49,986 bases of DNA from Phycisphaerales bacterium (GCA_003141275.1 PLLM01000098.1:9366-59351); one strand, 5' to 3'; shown: positions 35,228-44,756, counted from the first letter of the stretch. Translations and numbers: made by a program. Notes: generated by a model from the sequence alone, not told the origin.

Positions 35228-36366
35228 TTTTTTCCACCTTCAACTTTGGCCCTCTTGCGTTCGGTTTACCTTTAGCGCGATGGTGCAGATACGCCTCAAT
35301 AAATTCCTCTATATCGCCGTCGAGCACCGCGTCAACTTTTCCGGTCTGACAATCAGTGCGATGGTCTTTTATCAATTGATATGGCTGTAAAACATAGCTG
35401 CGAATCTGGTTGCCCCAGGCAATCTCGCCCTTTGCGCCGTATTGTTTGGCAATCTCCGCGTCGCGTTTCTGCTGCTCAATCATATACAATCTCGCCTTGA
35501 GCACCTTCATCGCCGAGGCGCGGTTTTTGTGCTGGCTCCGTTCGTTCTGGCACTGAACAACAATACCCGTTGGTTTGTGCAGCATCCGCACCGCCGAGCT
35601 TGTCTTGTTAACGTGCTGGCCGCCTGCGCCACCCGCGCGATAAAAATCAATCTTCAGGTCCTCTTCCTTTATCTCGATATCCACGTCCTCATCGAATTCA
35701 GGAAGACAATCGACCGCGGCAAAAGTGGTATGTCTGCGTTTGTTGGAGTCGAACGGGCTTATCCGGACAAGCCGGTGAACGCCAACTTCGCACGACAGTT
35801 TCCCGTACGCGAAAGGCCCTTTTACCTGAAGCGTTATCGACCGTATCCCCGCCTCTTCGCCGGGGGTGATATCAAGCTCGCTATACTGGTATTTGTTCGC
35901 GTCGAAATATCGGGTGTACATCCTCAAAAGCATACTCACCCAGTCGCAGCTTTCGGTCCCGCCCGCGCCGGCGTGAATACTGAAAAAACAGTTCTTCGTA
36001 TCATTAGGCCCGCTGAGCAGACCCGTTAACTCTATCTGCTCGCAGCGTTTTGAAAGCGCAGCCAAATCCTCTTCTAATTGCGCAAGCTCTTCGGGTTCCG
36101 ATTCGACCGCCATCTCGAAAAGCTCAGTCAAATCCTGCACTTCCCTGATGACCTCCTCAACCGGCTCAACTATCGCCTTTAACGCGCTTAGCCGGGAAAC
36201 CACACCCTGTGCCGCCTCCTGGTTGTCCCAGAAGCCGGGACTGCTCATCTTCTCCTGAAGCTGCGCAAACTCAACTTTTTTGCCCGCCAAGTCAAAGCCA
36301 GTCCCGGATATTTTCAACCCGGGCCTTCATCTCCGCTATTCCGCTTTTTAGTTGCGCAACTTCCAT
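35211..36366 (-). CDS. prfB: peptide chain release factor 2, with programmed +1 frameshift
   Basis: Terminates translation at UGA and UAA codons. The 5' ORF starts at the ATG at 36366 (MEVAQLKSGIAEMKARVENI, then RDWL) and stops at the UGA at 36294-36292. The sequence there is CTT TGA C, the classic RF2 slip site. After a +1 shift the frame continues LDLAGKKVEFAQLQEKM and runs to 35211, giving about 384 residues. The SPF tripeptide (RISPFDSN) recognises the stop codon, and RAGGAGGQHVNKT contains GGQ for peptide release. A single-frame call from 36317 gives a wrong N-terminus. Autoregulation by RF2 level is expected. Confidence 0.95.
36291..36297 (-). promoter_or_regulatory. prfB programmed frameshift site (CTTTGAC)
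   Basis: On the minus strand CTT-TGA-C is preceded by a G-rich CGGGA that may act as the internal Shine-Dalgarno-like stimulator. When RF2 is scarce the ribosome slips from CUU onto UUU and continues in the +1 frame. Confidence 0.9.
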
Positions 36367-36506
36367 AATTGTCGTACTTATAACACATTAGGCCTCAATA
36401 TACAATCCTGTCGAGGATTTGCAACTGTCCCAAAGGTTGTTTATTTTACGCCGATGGGCGATTATATTGTTAAGAGCAAAAACCATACGCAATTAAAGGG
36501 TCAGAA

Positions 36507-39209
36507 ATGACACAGTGGTGGCAAATCGGTATCGAGCAGATAGCCAAAAATCTTGGAACGGATTTATCCGGCGGATTGGCCTCTCAGGAAGCAACTGCCA
36601 GATTAACTAAATACGGCCCCAACCAGTTGCAGGAGAAGAAAGGCATTTCACCCTGGAGTATTTTCTTCGGCCAGTTCGAGGATTTTATTATCTGGGTGCT
36701 TATCGTAGCGGCTGTTGTATCGGGTTTCCTGCAGGAATGGGTTGACGCATTAGCGATTATCGCAATTGTTGTTCTCAATGCGATACTGGGCTTTATACAG
36801 GAATACCGCGCCGAGAAATCGCTCGCGGCGTTAAAGAAGCTCTCAAGCCCGTCATCCAAAGTAATCCGTGACGGCCAACACGCCGTCATATCGTCTTTCG
36901 AGCTTGTGCCGGGCGACCTTATCGAGCTTGAGGCGGGCGACAACATACCCGCCGACAGCCGGGTGGTCTGGCTCACCGCTAATTTCGCCGTGCAGGAGGC
37001 GAGCTTGACGGGAGAATCGACGCCCGTAGCGAAGACGACCGAAGCGCTGGAAGAAAAAGACGTCCCATTGGCTGACAGGGCAAATATGGTCTATATGGGA
37101 ACGTTTGTCGCGGGCGGTAAGGCGAGGGCTGTTGTCGCGGAAACCGGCATGCAGACCGAGCTGGGAAAAATCGCCGGTATGATTCAGGAAATAAAACGGG
37201 ATTCCACGCCTTTGCAGAAAAAACTCGAGCAGTTCGGCAAGTGGATAGTTTATGCGTGTTTCGTGCTTGTGGCGATGGTTTTTGTGCTGGGCGTTATGCG
37301 TGGAGGCAAACTGCTTGATATGTTCCTCACCTCGGTGAGCTTGGCGGTTGCCGCCATCCCGGAGGGTATGCCCGCGGTAGTAACAATCGCCCTTGCGCTG
37401 GGTGTGCAGAGAATGGTAGCCCGCCACGCACTTATCCGCAAACTGCCTTCAGTCGAGACGCTTGGTTGCGCGACCGTTATCTGTTCAGATAAAACAGGCA
37501 CGCTTACCAGGAACGAAATGACCGTCCAGGCGATTTACGCTGATGCCAAGCAATTCAAAGTAACCGGTATCGGCTACGAACCAAAGGGCGATTTTCTTTT
37601 AGACGGCAAATTAATAAAACCAGCCGACTACCCGACGCTCAACAAGACATTATTTTGCGGGACGCTTTGCAACAGCGCACAACTGATTCGTGAAGGCGAC
37701 AGGTTCAAAATTTTCGGCGACCCGACGGAGGCGGCAATCCTGACCGCCGCGGCCAAAGCGGATATATGGAAGGAAAGAACAGAAACCGATTGGCTGTTCG
37801 TTACAGAGATACCTTTCGATTCTGAGCGAAAAAAAATGACCATAATCCGTGAAAATTCAGGCAGACGAATCGCCTTTGTAAAAGGAGCCCCGGACATCCT
37901 GCTCGGCGACTGCACTAAAATCGAATCGGGCGGCGCAGCGAGAAACCTGCTCCCGAAGGACACAGAATATATTTTGAACGCCAACAACCACATGGCAAAC
38001 GACGCAATGCGGGTATTGGGGCTGGCATATAAAGAGTTGGCAATCGCCGATACAAATTATCAGGCCGAGGTTATCGAAAAGGACCTGATTTTTGCGGGGC
38101 TTGTCGCGATGATTGACCCGCCTCGTGAGGAGGCAAAAAAAGCCATACAGGATTGCAAGACCGCTTCGATAAGAACCGTGATGATTACGGGCGACCACAA
38201 GAATACCGCGGTCGCCATCGCGAAAGATTTGGGATTTTTCCAGGCGGATTCGGTCGCGCTCACCGGCGAAGAATTAGACAAATTAACCGATGAACAGCTC
38301 GCGCAGCAGGTGCAAAAGGGATGCGTTTACGCACGTGTGTCGCCTGAGCATAAACTGCGTGTCGTCCGTGCGCTTCGGCGTCAAAACGAGGTGGTCGCGA
38401 TGACTGGCGACGGCGTCAATGATGCGCCTGCGCTCAAGGAGGCCGACATAGGAGTCGCGATGGGCATCACCGGAACCGACGTAACCAAAGAGGTCTCGGA
38501 TATGATTGTTACCGACGACAATTTCGCCTCAATCGTGGCTGCTGTCGAGGAAGGCAGAGGGATTTACGACAATATCAAAAAATTCATTCATTACCTGCTC
38601 TCCTGCAACACGGGCGAAATCCTTGTTATGTTCGTATCGTCGCTCATCGGCTGGCCCGTGCCGTTATTACCAATTCAAATCCTGTGGGTAAATTTAGTAA
38701 CCGACGGCCTGCCCGCCCTTGCGCTGGGCGTTGACCCAATCGACCCCAACGTTATGAAACGCCGGCCCCGCCCGCCAAAAGAGCCGGTCGTCACAAAAGA
38801 AAGGGCGTTAATAATGGTGGCGCAAGGGGTCTTTATCGCTTTTTGCAGTTTGGCGGCGTTTTATTTTGTGATAGCTATTGAAAACGAAGGTTTGCCGCGG
38901 GCCAGGACCGCCGCATTTGTGGTGCTCTCGTGCAGTCAGTTATTCCACGCCTTTAACTGCCGAAGCCAGACCGAATCGCTTTTCAAACTCGGCGTCTTCA
39001 CAAACGCAAAACTGCTCTGGGCGGCAGGGATATCATTCCTGCTGCAAATGATGGTTGTTTACGTACCCTTCTTCCAGACGATTTTCAAAACGGAACCGCT
39101 GATGGGGTTCGACTGGTGTATGGTTATCGCTATTTCGTCGCTGCCTCTGTGGGCGACGGAAATAATCAAGGCGATTCGAAAACAAACGGGCGCTGCACAA
39201 TTAGCATAA
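36507..39209 (+). CDS. P-type Ca2+-transporting ATPase (type IIA)
   Basis: 900 residues, ten predicted membrane helices. The phosphorylation motif is [18 protein letters not shown] (actuator) appears as [14 protein letters not shown]; the hinge is [22 protein letters not shown]. Ion-site residues of Ca2+ pumps are present: [18 protein letters not shown] in M4, [11 protein letters not shown] in M5 (N-x-x-E) and [16 protein letters not shown] in M6 (N-x-x-TD). The [10 protein letters not shown] segment in M8 resembles the Golgi PMR1/bacterial branch with one Ca2+ site. Manganese transport is also possible. AAGGG lies seven bases ahead of the ATG. It ends 4 bases from the end of pfkA (convergent). 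Confidence 0.92.
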   Translation: MTQWWQIGIEQIAKNLGTDLSGGLASQEATARLTKYGPNQLQEKKGISPWSIFFGQFEDFIIWVLIVAAVVSGFLQEWVDALAIIAIVVLNAILGFIQEYRAEKSLAALKKLSSPSSKVIRDGQHAVISSFELVPGDLIELEAGDNIPADSRVVWLTANFAVQEASLTGESTPVAKTTEALEEKDVPLADRANMVYMGTFVAGGKARAVVAETGMQTELGKIAGMIQEIKRDSTPLQKKLEQFGKWIVYACFVLVAMVFVLGVMRGGKLLDMFLTSVSLAVAAIPEGMPAVVTIALALGVQRMVARHALIRKLPSVETLGCATVICSDKTGTLTRNEMTVQAIYADAKQFKVTGIGYEPKGDFLLDGKLIKPADYPTLNKTLFCGTLCNSAQLIREGDRFKIFGDPTEAAILTAAAKADIWKERTETDWLFVTEIPFDSERKKMTIIRENSGRRIAFVKGAPDILLGDCTKIESGGAARNLLPKDTEYILNANNHMANDAMRVLGLAYKELAIADTNYQAEVIEKDLIFAGLVAMIDPPREEAKKAIQDCKTASIRTVMITGDHKNTAVAIAKDLGFFQADSVALTGEELDKLTDEQLAQQVQKGCVYARVSPEHKLRVVRALRRQNEVVAMTGDGVNDAPALKEADIGVAMGITGTDVTKEVSDMIVTDDNFASIVAAVEEGRGIYDNIKKFIHYLLSCNTGEILVMFVSSLIGWPVPLLPIQILWVNLVTDGLPALALGVDPIDPNVMKRRPRPPKEPVVTKERALIMVAQGVFIAFCSLAAFYFVIAIENEGLPRARTAAFVVLSCSQLFHAFNCRSQTESLFKLGVFTNAKLLWAAGISFLLQMMVVYVPFFQTIFKTEPLMGFDWCMVIAISSLPLWATEIIKAIRKQTGAAQLA

Positions 39210-39213
39210 TCGC

Positions 39214-40305
39214 TCAATCGCCGAAGCACGTGCCGACAGCGCGGGCCGAGGTTATCAGCGGATGCTCAACAGGGACATTTCGCGGGCCTTTCGCGGCCTC
39301 TTCAATCGTAACAGCCGTTATATCATTGCCTTTGACCGCAGCCATATATCCAAACTGACGGGCCTCAATCAGCTCGACCGCCTTTGTCCCTAAGCGGGTC
39401 GCCAGCACCCTGTCCGTCGGCGTGGGGGTACCTCCCCTTTGCAAATGGCCGAGGACAACCTGGCGTGTCTCTATACACGTTGCCCGCTCAATCTGATCAC
39501 CCAACACAAAACTTATGCCGCCGAGACGCACTTGTTCTGGGCTGTTTTTCACAATTTGACGGACGACAACATTGCCGCCTATCGGCTTTGCCCCTTCCGA
39601 GACAACTACGATGCTAAATCTTTTGCCCATCCGATTCCTGTCTTTGACTTTGCGGACGATAGATTCGATATTATAAGGAATTTCGGGTATAAGGATTATG
39701 TCGCCCCCGCCCGCGACACCCGAATAAAGCGCGAGCCAGCCCGCGATTCTACCCATCACTTCGACAATCATAACGCGGTGGTGCGACTGGGCGGTGGTAT
39801 GCACGCGGTCAATGGCCTCGGTCGCGATTGAGACAGCAGTATCGAAACCAAATGTAACATCCGTCCCCCGCAGGTCGTTATCAATGGTCTTGGGAACAGC
39901 CACAATGGGGACACCTTCTTTGTAAAATTTGTTCGAGACGAACAATGTCCCGTCGCCGCCTATGCAGACAAGGCACTCGACGCCAAGTTTTTTAATGTTG
40001 GCGATAACCGTTTTTGAGACATCACGGAAATGAAGCTTCTTTCCTTCGCCGATGGCGTATCTGTATGGGTCCGACTTGTTTGACGTGCCGAGAATCGTGC
40101 CGCCTATGGTCAAAATACCTGATACGTCCGCGTAATGAAGCTTTCGCCATCTGCGATGAATAAGCCCTTCGTAGCCGTCCTCTATGCCTATGACTTCCAT
40201 TCCGAACTGGATAATCGCTTTCTTGGCGACCGCCCTGATTACCGCATTTGTCCCCGGACAGTCCCCGCCGCCTGAAAGTATCGCAATCGACCTGGTTCTT
40301 TTCAT
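39214..40305 (-). CDS. pfkA: 6-phosphofructokinase
   Basis: About 363 residues from the ATG at 40305, preceded by GAGGA at ideal spacing; an ATG 18 bases earlier is less likely. SGGGDCPGTNAVIRAV, GIEDGYEGLI, ILTIGGTILGTS, CIGGDGTLF and VAVPKTIDNDLRGTD are the family motifs; the catalytic Asp is in TIDND. VEVMGRIAGWLAL and GHLQRGGTPTPTDR complete the sugar-phosphate and effector sites. GGDG (Gly) favours ATP as phosphoryl donor, while Lys in PKTIDND is the residue typical of PPi-dependent enzymes. This is the mixed combination known from some ATP-PFKs of the long/group III clade. Confidence 0.93.
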   Translation of the reverse strand: MKRTRSIAILSGGGDCPGTNAVIRAVAKKAIIQFGMEVIGIEDGYEGLIHRRWRKLHYADVSGILTIGGTILGTSNKSDPYRYAIGEGKKLHFRDVSKTVIANIKKLGVECLVCIGGDGTLFVSNKFYKEGVPIVAVPKTIDNDLRGTDVTFGFDTAVSIATEAIDRVHTTAQSHHRVMIVEVMGRIAGWLALYSGVAGGGDIILIPEIPYNIESIVRKVKDRNRMGKRFSIVVVSEGAKPIGGNVVVRQIVKNSPEQVRLGGISFVLGDQIERATCIETRQVVLGHLQRGGTPTPTDRVLATRLGTKAVELIEARQFGYMAAVKGNDITAVTIEEAAKGPRNVPVEHPLITSARAVGTCFGD

Positions 40306-40338
40306 ACATTCCTCATGAATCAATTTGTTTTCGCAGCA

Positions 40339-40367
40339 AGTATAACAACATCATTATCTTGAGTCGA
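40339..40367 (-). promoter_or_regulatory. candidate pfkA promoter inside the orphan radical-SAM tail
   Basis: On the minus strand TCGACT (40367-40362) and TATACT (40344-40339) are 17 bases apart, 34 bases upstream of the chosen pfkA ATG. The -35 hexamer falls in the last codons of the orphan tail, which could explain why those codons were kept. Confidence 0.35.
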
Positions 40368-40446
40368 GATTCCGATTTAGATACCGCTGGAGGTCTTTGA
40401 GGCGGTTTGTTTCGTCGAAGCCGAGCAGGATTATCGGAAAGGCCGT
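40354..40446 (-). pseudogene. orphan C-terminal tail of the B12/radical SAM gene
   Basis: The minus strand reads TAFPIILLGFDETNRLKDLQ, then RYLNRNLDSR and TAA. The intact gene 2 kb away (42533-43861) ends TAFPVILLGFDETNRLKDLQ, then RQLNRGISQG. A 41-base stretch (40391-40431 versus 42570-42610) is identical; the differences outside it are mostly synonymous. A TGA just before the first homologous codon closes the frame, so this is a fragment of 30 codons only. The ice-binding-like gene with its own terminator lies between the two copies. Confidence 0.85.
40391..40431. repeat. 41-bp direct repeat, copy 1
   Basis: Identical to 42570-42610 and in the same orientation. It corresponds to the codons for ILLGFDETNRLKDL at the end of the radical SAM protein and flanks the ice-binding-like gene. 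Confidence 0.9.
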
Positions 40447-40502
40447 TCAAACCAGACGTGAACATTCTTCCAGTTTACGCTCTGTATCTTATTTCTCCTT
40501 GA

Positions 40503-40540
40503 CAAAAAAAAGGCCGATTCTGTATTTCAGAATCGGCCTT
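40503..40540 (-). terminator. strong intrinsic terminator of the ice-binding-like gene
   Basis: On the minus strand AGGCCGATTCTG and CAGAATCGGCCT form a near-perfect 12-bp stem with a 5-base AAATA loop, followed by a run of eight T. It lies about 25 bases after the stop of the gene at 40564, so that gene ends its own transcript before the orphan tail and pfkA. Confidence 0.92.
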
Positions 40541-40563
40541 GGGGTAACGATCAATTACTCAAA

Positions 40564-42333
40564 TTACGGTAATGGTAATACTGTCCTCGTGGTGTAATTA
40601 TGCAAAACTGTTGTTTGAATATTTGCTACCGTCTCTTTCACGGTCCGGTTGTTCTTATTCGCGTCTTTGGTCAGTCTTAAATCAAGCGTTGCCTTGGCGG
40701 TGCCCCACCCTTCAACGAACCGTCCCTCGGACTCAAACCAAACTTGGCCTTTCAAGATCTTCGCAACCGAAAATCTTGCGGCTATACCAATACCAATGCC
40801 AATGTCGCTGGTTATATTTTTCCCATATAGGTTGGTCGCTATGTCGAAGCCAGTAGTTGCATTCGAATCCCCAAATCCGATTTCCGCCTCTGTAGCATGG
40901 GTATTACGCATGTTCGTGACCTCAAACGGCATAATAGAATTAACACCACCGAATGTCCGAATGTTCACGAAGGTATTTGGTTTATTACCGCCCAGTGTTA
41001 TCTGGAATTTTACCTTGCCATCTTTACCGAAAAGGAGCACTGTTGGATTATTATTTGCGTCTGGATTGCCATTTGCGTCATTCACATCAATTTGCATCGC
41101 ATAGTTGGTATTCACGTCGAACACAACATAAGCGGATAAATTTGTCCTCCAGCACCGTACATCGGCTTCGAGCCCATTCGCATCCTCGTAAACAATCACA
41201 GGATTAATGTACGTGGTCATCTTATATACCAGCACCGCACGACCGAGCGAGACAACCATATTGACGGCTGTGCCGATATTGACGGCCGTGCCGCCTGCCG
41301 GAGATTGACTTATAACCAGGCCCGCACCTACCGTATCGCTGTGTTCTTGAGTTACTGTACCAACCGTTAAATCAACGGCAGTAATAGCAGCGATTGCATC
41401 CGCCTGTGCCTCTCCTATTACATCAGGAACTACCGGCCGGCCCAACGATATAACAAGATTAACGGCTGAGCTGCCTGTTGCAGCAGTCCCGCCAGCCGGA
41501 GACTGGCTTATTACAATGCCTGCAGCGACTGTATCGCTGTAGGCATTGGTAACGGTGCCAAGTACAAGACCGGCACCGGTAATTGCCGTGTTAGCATCCG
41601 CCTGGTTCTGATCTATTACATTAGGGACGTTTGCTTCGCTTGGGACGAAACCTGGGGCGTTTATGGTCTCGACAGCGCCGCTGATCGTGACTGCACCACC
41701 ACGGGCCAACGCTCTTCCGTTCAAAGTACCGCCGCCAAGGGTGATGCTCTCGTACGCGAGAATGTTTCCGGCGAAGGTGTTGGTGGCACCAAGGGTCAGG
41801 GATGACCCAATCTGCCAGAACACATTGTTTGCCTCGGCGCCATTAATCAACACCACGTTGGCGTTGGCGGGCGTTATCAGGGTGGTGCCGATCTGGAAGA
41901 TCCACTGCGCGCTGGGATCTCCACTAGCATCCAGCGTCAGATCGCCGGCCCCGAACGTCCAAGACGCAGCCACACCATAGGTGTAAACTCCCGGAAGGAG
42001 GGTCGCTCCGCCCAGTTCCGCAGGTCCGGGCACGCCGCCCGTAGCGCCCGCCGCCGCAGTGTAAGCGTCATCCAAGTCAAGTTTCGCCTGTCCCACCACG
42101 GGGCCTGCCGCGGCGTACAAGATGCCGTTGACATCCGCGGGCAGTAATCCCGAAATCGATGGCGTCGGATAAGAGCCGACATCACCGTTGATAATGGTAC
42201 CAGCAACCGCGTTGGTCACGCCTGTGCCGGCCAGCGCCCCAAAGCTGCCTGCCGTTTTCAGGTCAATAGAAGCTGCGTTAACCACCGGCACACACAGCGC
42301 CAAGACAAACAATAACATTGCTAACTTCTTCAT
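40564..42333 (-). CDS. secreted ice-binding-like (DUF3494) protein with two PASTA domains
   Basis: 589 residues. Signal peptide MKKLAMLLFVLALCVPVVNA. Residues ~22-230 are a DUF3494 beta-solenoid: FGALAGTGVTNAVAGTIING, DVGSYPTPSISG, the LPGVYTYGVAASWTFGAGDL segment, WIFQIGTTLITPANANVVLI, then NVFWQIGSSLTLGATNTFAG and NILAYESITLGGGTLNGRAL. Two PASTA-like repeats follow (PNVIDQNQADANTAITGAGL and PDVIGEAQADAIAAITAVDL, each ending in ISQSPAGGTA). The C-terminal ~215 residues match nothing I know. DUF3494 proteins bind ice or act as adhesins; PASTA domains bind cell-wall muropeptides, so cell-surface attachment is plausible. AAGGAG precedes the ATG. No LPXTG or PEP-CTERM sorting tail. Confidence 0.87.
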   Translation of the reverse strand: MKKLAMLLFVLALCVPVVNAASIDLKTAGSFGALAGTGVTNAVAGTIINGDVGSYPTPSISGLLPADVNGILYAAAGPVVGQAKLDLDDAYTAAAGATGGVPGPAELGGATLLPGVYTYGVAASWTFGAGDLTLDASGDPSAQWIFQIGTTLITPANANVVLINGAEANNVFWQIGSSLTLGATNTFAGNILAYESITLGGGTLNGRALARGGAVTISGAVETINAPGFVPSEANVPNVIDQNQADANTAITGAGLVLGTVTNAYSDTVAAGIVISQSPAGGTAATGSSAVNLVISLGRPVVPDVIGEAQADAIAAITAVDLTVGTVTQEHSDTVGAGLVISQSPAGGTAVNIGTAVNMVVSLGRAVLVYKMTTYINPVIVYEDANGLEADVRCWRTNLSAYVVFDVNTNYAMQIDVNDANGNPDANNNPTVLLFGKDGKVKFQITLGGNKPNTFVNIRTFGGVNSIMPFEVTNMRNTHATEAEIGFGDSNATTGFDIATNLYGKNITSDIGIGIGIAARFSVAKILKGQVWFESEGRFVEGWGTAKATLDLRLTKDANKNNRTVKETVANIQTTVLHNYTTRTVLPLP

Positions 42334-42418
42334 TTTGTGTCTCCTTAAAAAAAAACTAATACCTTTTTTCCCTAATGTCTGTCTGTGATTCTCGTTGTTG
42401 CCGGATAAAAAAGCATAT

Positions 42419-42431
42419 AAGTAATTTACTT
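42419..42431. repeat. AAGTAATTTACTT inverted repeat upstream of the ice-binding-like gene
   Basis: A perfect 6-bp inverted repeat with a single central base, about 86 bases ahead of the ATG. It lies in the only sizeable gap (199 bases) where that gene's promoter must be. It could be an operator; no -35/-10 pair is convincing. Confidence 0.3.
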
Positions 42432-42532
42432 AATTTGCGCCTCGCAAATACCTATGTGGTAAGTGTAAATAAAGGCAATAGAAGGTTTGATTTGACAGGC
42501 GGAAAGTACAAGATATTCTATCGGCGGTCGAC

Positions 42533-43861
42533 TTATCCCTGACTGATGCCCCGATTTAGCTGCCGCTGCAGGTCTTTGAGGCGGTTTGTTTCGTCGAAGC
42601 CGAGCAGGATAACGGGGAAAGCCGTCTTGTTGTGCAATAACGGCTCATCCATATCAACCCATTTCCTGCATAGTTCGCCATCGGGCGTACCAGGTATCGG
42701 CGAAAAATCGGCGAGCATCCCTCGTATGCCCAACCTATTCACAAAACGCATCGACTCTTCCAAATCAGCAACGTTGGTTTTTGGGTGTCCCAAAATCTGG
42801 TAAGCCGTGATATTACTCGGTTCAGCACCGGCCTGCCCTGAGTACAATCGAAGGGCGGATTTCAGATTTTCAATCGCCTCGGCCAATTCTTCCGAAAAAA
42901 CCTTTGAGCCGGTTTGCTTTTGCCAATCTCTTGACGTGTTTTCAAAACCAAGATAAAAACATTTGAAGCCCGCCCGCACCATTAACTGAGCAATTTCCTT
43001 TGTCACGAATCTCGCGTTAATCGCGTTGGGGCTGTGAAAATTCACTTTTATATCTCGTCGGATGACCTCATTGAAAAACGGGACCAGAACATTCTTCGCG
43101 TCGAATAACAAGGCATCATCATAAAACGCGACGTTTTTCGCCCCAAGTTTTACAAGAAGTTCCAGTTCCGCCAGCGACCTTTCCAAAGACCTCGCTTTAA
43201 ACTTGCCATATACCTTCGGCACAAGACAATACGTGCATTCAAAAGGACAGCCATCGCTGAGCTTCAACGCCCCGACGCTTAATTTATCATACACCTCCCA
43301 AAATCCGGGCTGGGCCAAATCAGGTTTAAGCCCAACGAAATCCCAAACCGGCCCAAGGTCATTACCTTCGACAAGCAAATCAGCGCCCATTTTTTCCGCG
43401 TGTTTACGGCACAGCGTTACATAGTTGCCGCCGATTATGATTTTGGCAGCAGGCATCGCCCGGCGAATGTCCTCTATCACCTCCCGCACGCCCGGATACC
43501 AGTAGGTCATTACCGTGCCTATAAAAACAAAATCATAATCGGTGTGTGTGGTTAGAAAATCCTGAAAAATTTTCCTCGGCAGACCAAATCGTCTGAAAGA
43601 GCGTGGTATGTCTTTCAAACAATCGGGATTAGGAATTTTCTCGAAATAAAACCTGCCCCTGCCCCACTGGTCGTTCTTGATTTCTTTGTGAGTCGCGTAA
43701 AACGGATGCAGCCGGTCGAGGTAATCGAAGAGGGCAAATTCCGCCTTTGCCCGGAGGTATCCCGCTACGCTTAACAGGCCGTAGGGCTTGAGCCAGAAAT
43801 CATAAGCGGCGAAATCATATATCGGCGGATTTACAAGCAATATCTTTGGCGACGCTGACAC
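42533..43861 (-). CDS. B12-binding domain radical SAM protein
   Basis: 442 residues, GTG start. Residues ~1-165 are a cobalamin-binding-like domain (KILLVNPPIYDFAAYDFW, DYDFVFIGTVMTYWYPGV, IIIGGNYVTLCRKHAEKMGA). The radical SAM 4Fe-4S motif is CPFECTYC with Cys205, 209 and 212, followed by GAKNVAFYDDALLFDAKNVL and AGFKCFYLGFENTSRDWQKQ. Such enzymes usually methylate or rearrange unactivated carbons; the substrate is unknown. Its last 25 codons are repeated as an orphan tail at 40354-40446. Confidence 0.87.
   Translation of the reverse strand: MSASPKILLVNPPIYDFAAYDFWLKPYGLLSVAGYLRAKAEFALFDYLDRLHPFYATHKEIKNDQWGRGRFYFEKIPNPDCLKDIPRSFRRFGLPRKIFQDFLTTHTDYDFVFIGTVMTYWYPGVREVIEDIRRAMPAAKIIIGGNYVTLCRKHAEKMGADLLVEGNDLGPVWDFVGLKPDLAQPGFWEVYDKLSVGALKLSDGCPFECTYCLVPKVYGKFKARSLERSLAELELLVKLGAKNVAFYDDALLFDAKNVLVPFFNEVIRRDIKVNFHSPNAINARFVTKEIAQLMVRAGFKCFYLGFENTSRDWQKQTGSKVFSEELAEAIENLKSALRLYSGQAGAEPSNITAYQILGHPKTNVADLEESMRFVNRLGIRGMLADFSPIPGTPDGELCRKWVDMDEPLLHNKTAFPVILLGFDETNRLKDLQRQLNRGISQG
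42570..42610. repeat. 41-bp direct repeat, copy 2
   Basis: Identical to 40391-40431; here it lies inside the intact 3' end of the radical SAM gene. Confidence 0.9.
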
Positions 43862-44250
43862 AGTTCGATTGCCTTAAAAACAATATCAAAAATAATCGAC
43901 CAGCATCGGCAATCGGCGTTTTTTGTCAACAGTTTTCTGACTAAGCGGAAACAATGGATGCGACTAAAGATTCTGGCGGGGTTAAGCGGCACGTTTACGG
44001 CCTTGCCATACTCAAACAATCTCTGTTTATGCACCCAAACCGCCCAAACTGCCTATATGCCCCGTTTTATAGGGCCATGCTCGCCACCTGTTTACATAGT
44101 TAACACCCACACCAAAAACACCGATTTATACAGCGAAACGCCGTACGGCTTCTTTGGATATAACACAAATATTTACAATACTTTAAATCGGGAGATGTAC
44201 GATTGTGGCCTTTTGCCCAACCGGCCGCTCCTTATTCTTTAGGGAAAACA
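43862..44250. other. 389-bp intergenic region between divergent genes
   Basis: Holds the divergent promoters of the radical SAM gene (minus) and the pilin-like operon (plus). I see no gene. A partial sigma54-like GG-N10-GC (GG at 43988-43989, GC at 44000-44001) is present, but the -12 element is poor. An in-frame TTG at 44203 would extend the first pilin by 16 unlikely residues. Confidence 0.4.
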
Positions 44251-44730
44251 ATGAATACTCTGACATATTCATCTCGCAAAAAATCACAACGCTACGGGTT
44301 CACTCTCGTGGAAGTAATGATGTCGGTCGCGATTATCATTATAGTCGCCTTGGGCACTCTGTCTTTTCAGTATTACAGCGTAAAGGACAGCCGTACTTCA
44401 GAAGCCCAGACTACCGCCACACGTCTTGCCCAACTGCTCCTCGAGGACTGGAAAAGCACAGGCGGCGATCCACTCTATGACGCCACAACACTCGGCCTGG
44501 GGTTCTTAACGCCAACACCCCCGACAGCCCTCAATTACATTATTACCCTCGACAACCAAACATTCCATCTGAGCATGGCTCAGCAACCGATCAGTACCGA
44601 CACCGTTGCGGGCGTAACGCTCCAGGAACTCAGCGTCACTGTAAGTTGGCGAAAAGATTATGGCAATGGCGCCGTCAGTGGTTCCGACCATACTTTAACC
44701 TTTACCACTTTTGTCAGACGTGACTCGTAA
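44251..44730 (+). CDS. type IV prepilin-like protein (PilV-like)
   Basis: About 159 residues from the ATG at 44251, with GGGA upstream. A basic leader (RKKSQRYG) ends at the prepilin peptidase site G/FTLVEVMMSVAIIIIVALG, with Glu at mature position 5 and the hydrophobic N-terminal helix. The rest is a small beta domain (LEDWKSTGGDPLYDA, VAGVTLQELSVTVSWRKDYG). It resembles minor pilins that prime pilus or type II secretion pseudopilus assembly. First gene of a three-gene operon; no assembly ATPase is in the window. Confidence 0.85.
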   Translation: MNTLTYSSRKKSQRYGFTLVEVMMSVAIIIIVALGTLSFQYYSVKDSRTSEAQTTATRLAQLLLEDWKSTGGDPLYDATTLGLGFLTPTPPTALNYIITLDNQTFHLSMAQQPISTDTVAGVTLQELSVTVSWRKDYGNGAVSGSDHTLTFTTFVRRDS

Positions 44731-44756
44731 CCATCCCGATCCATCAGGGTAAAATT

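Noticed and set aside
35442-36029. 195-codon plus-strand ORF opposite prfB
   Set aside because: Antisense shadow of the release factor's conserved domains.
36852-37427. 191-codon minus-strand ORF within the Ca2+-ATPase gene
   Set aside because: Antisense shadow of a conserved P-type ATPase; composition reflects codon bias of the real gene.
43987-44003. Sigma54-type promoter upstream of the pilin-like operon
   Set aside because: GG-N10-GC spacing is right, but the -12 element is CGGC rather than TTGC, so the match is no better than chance.
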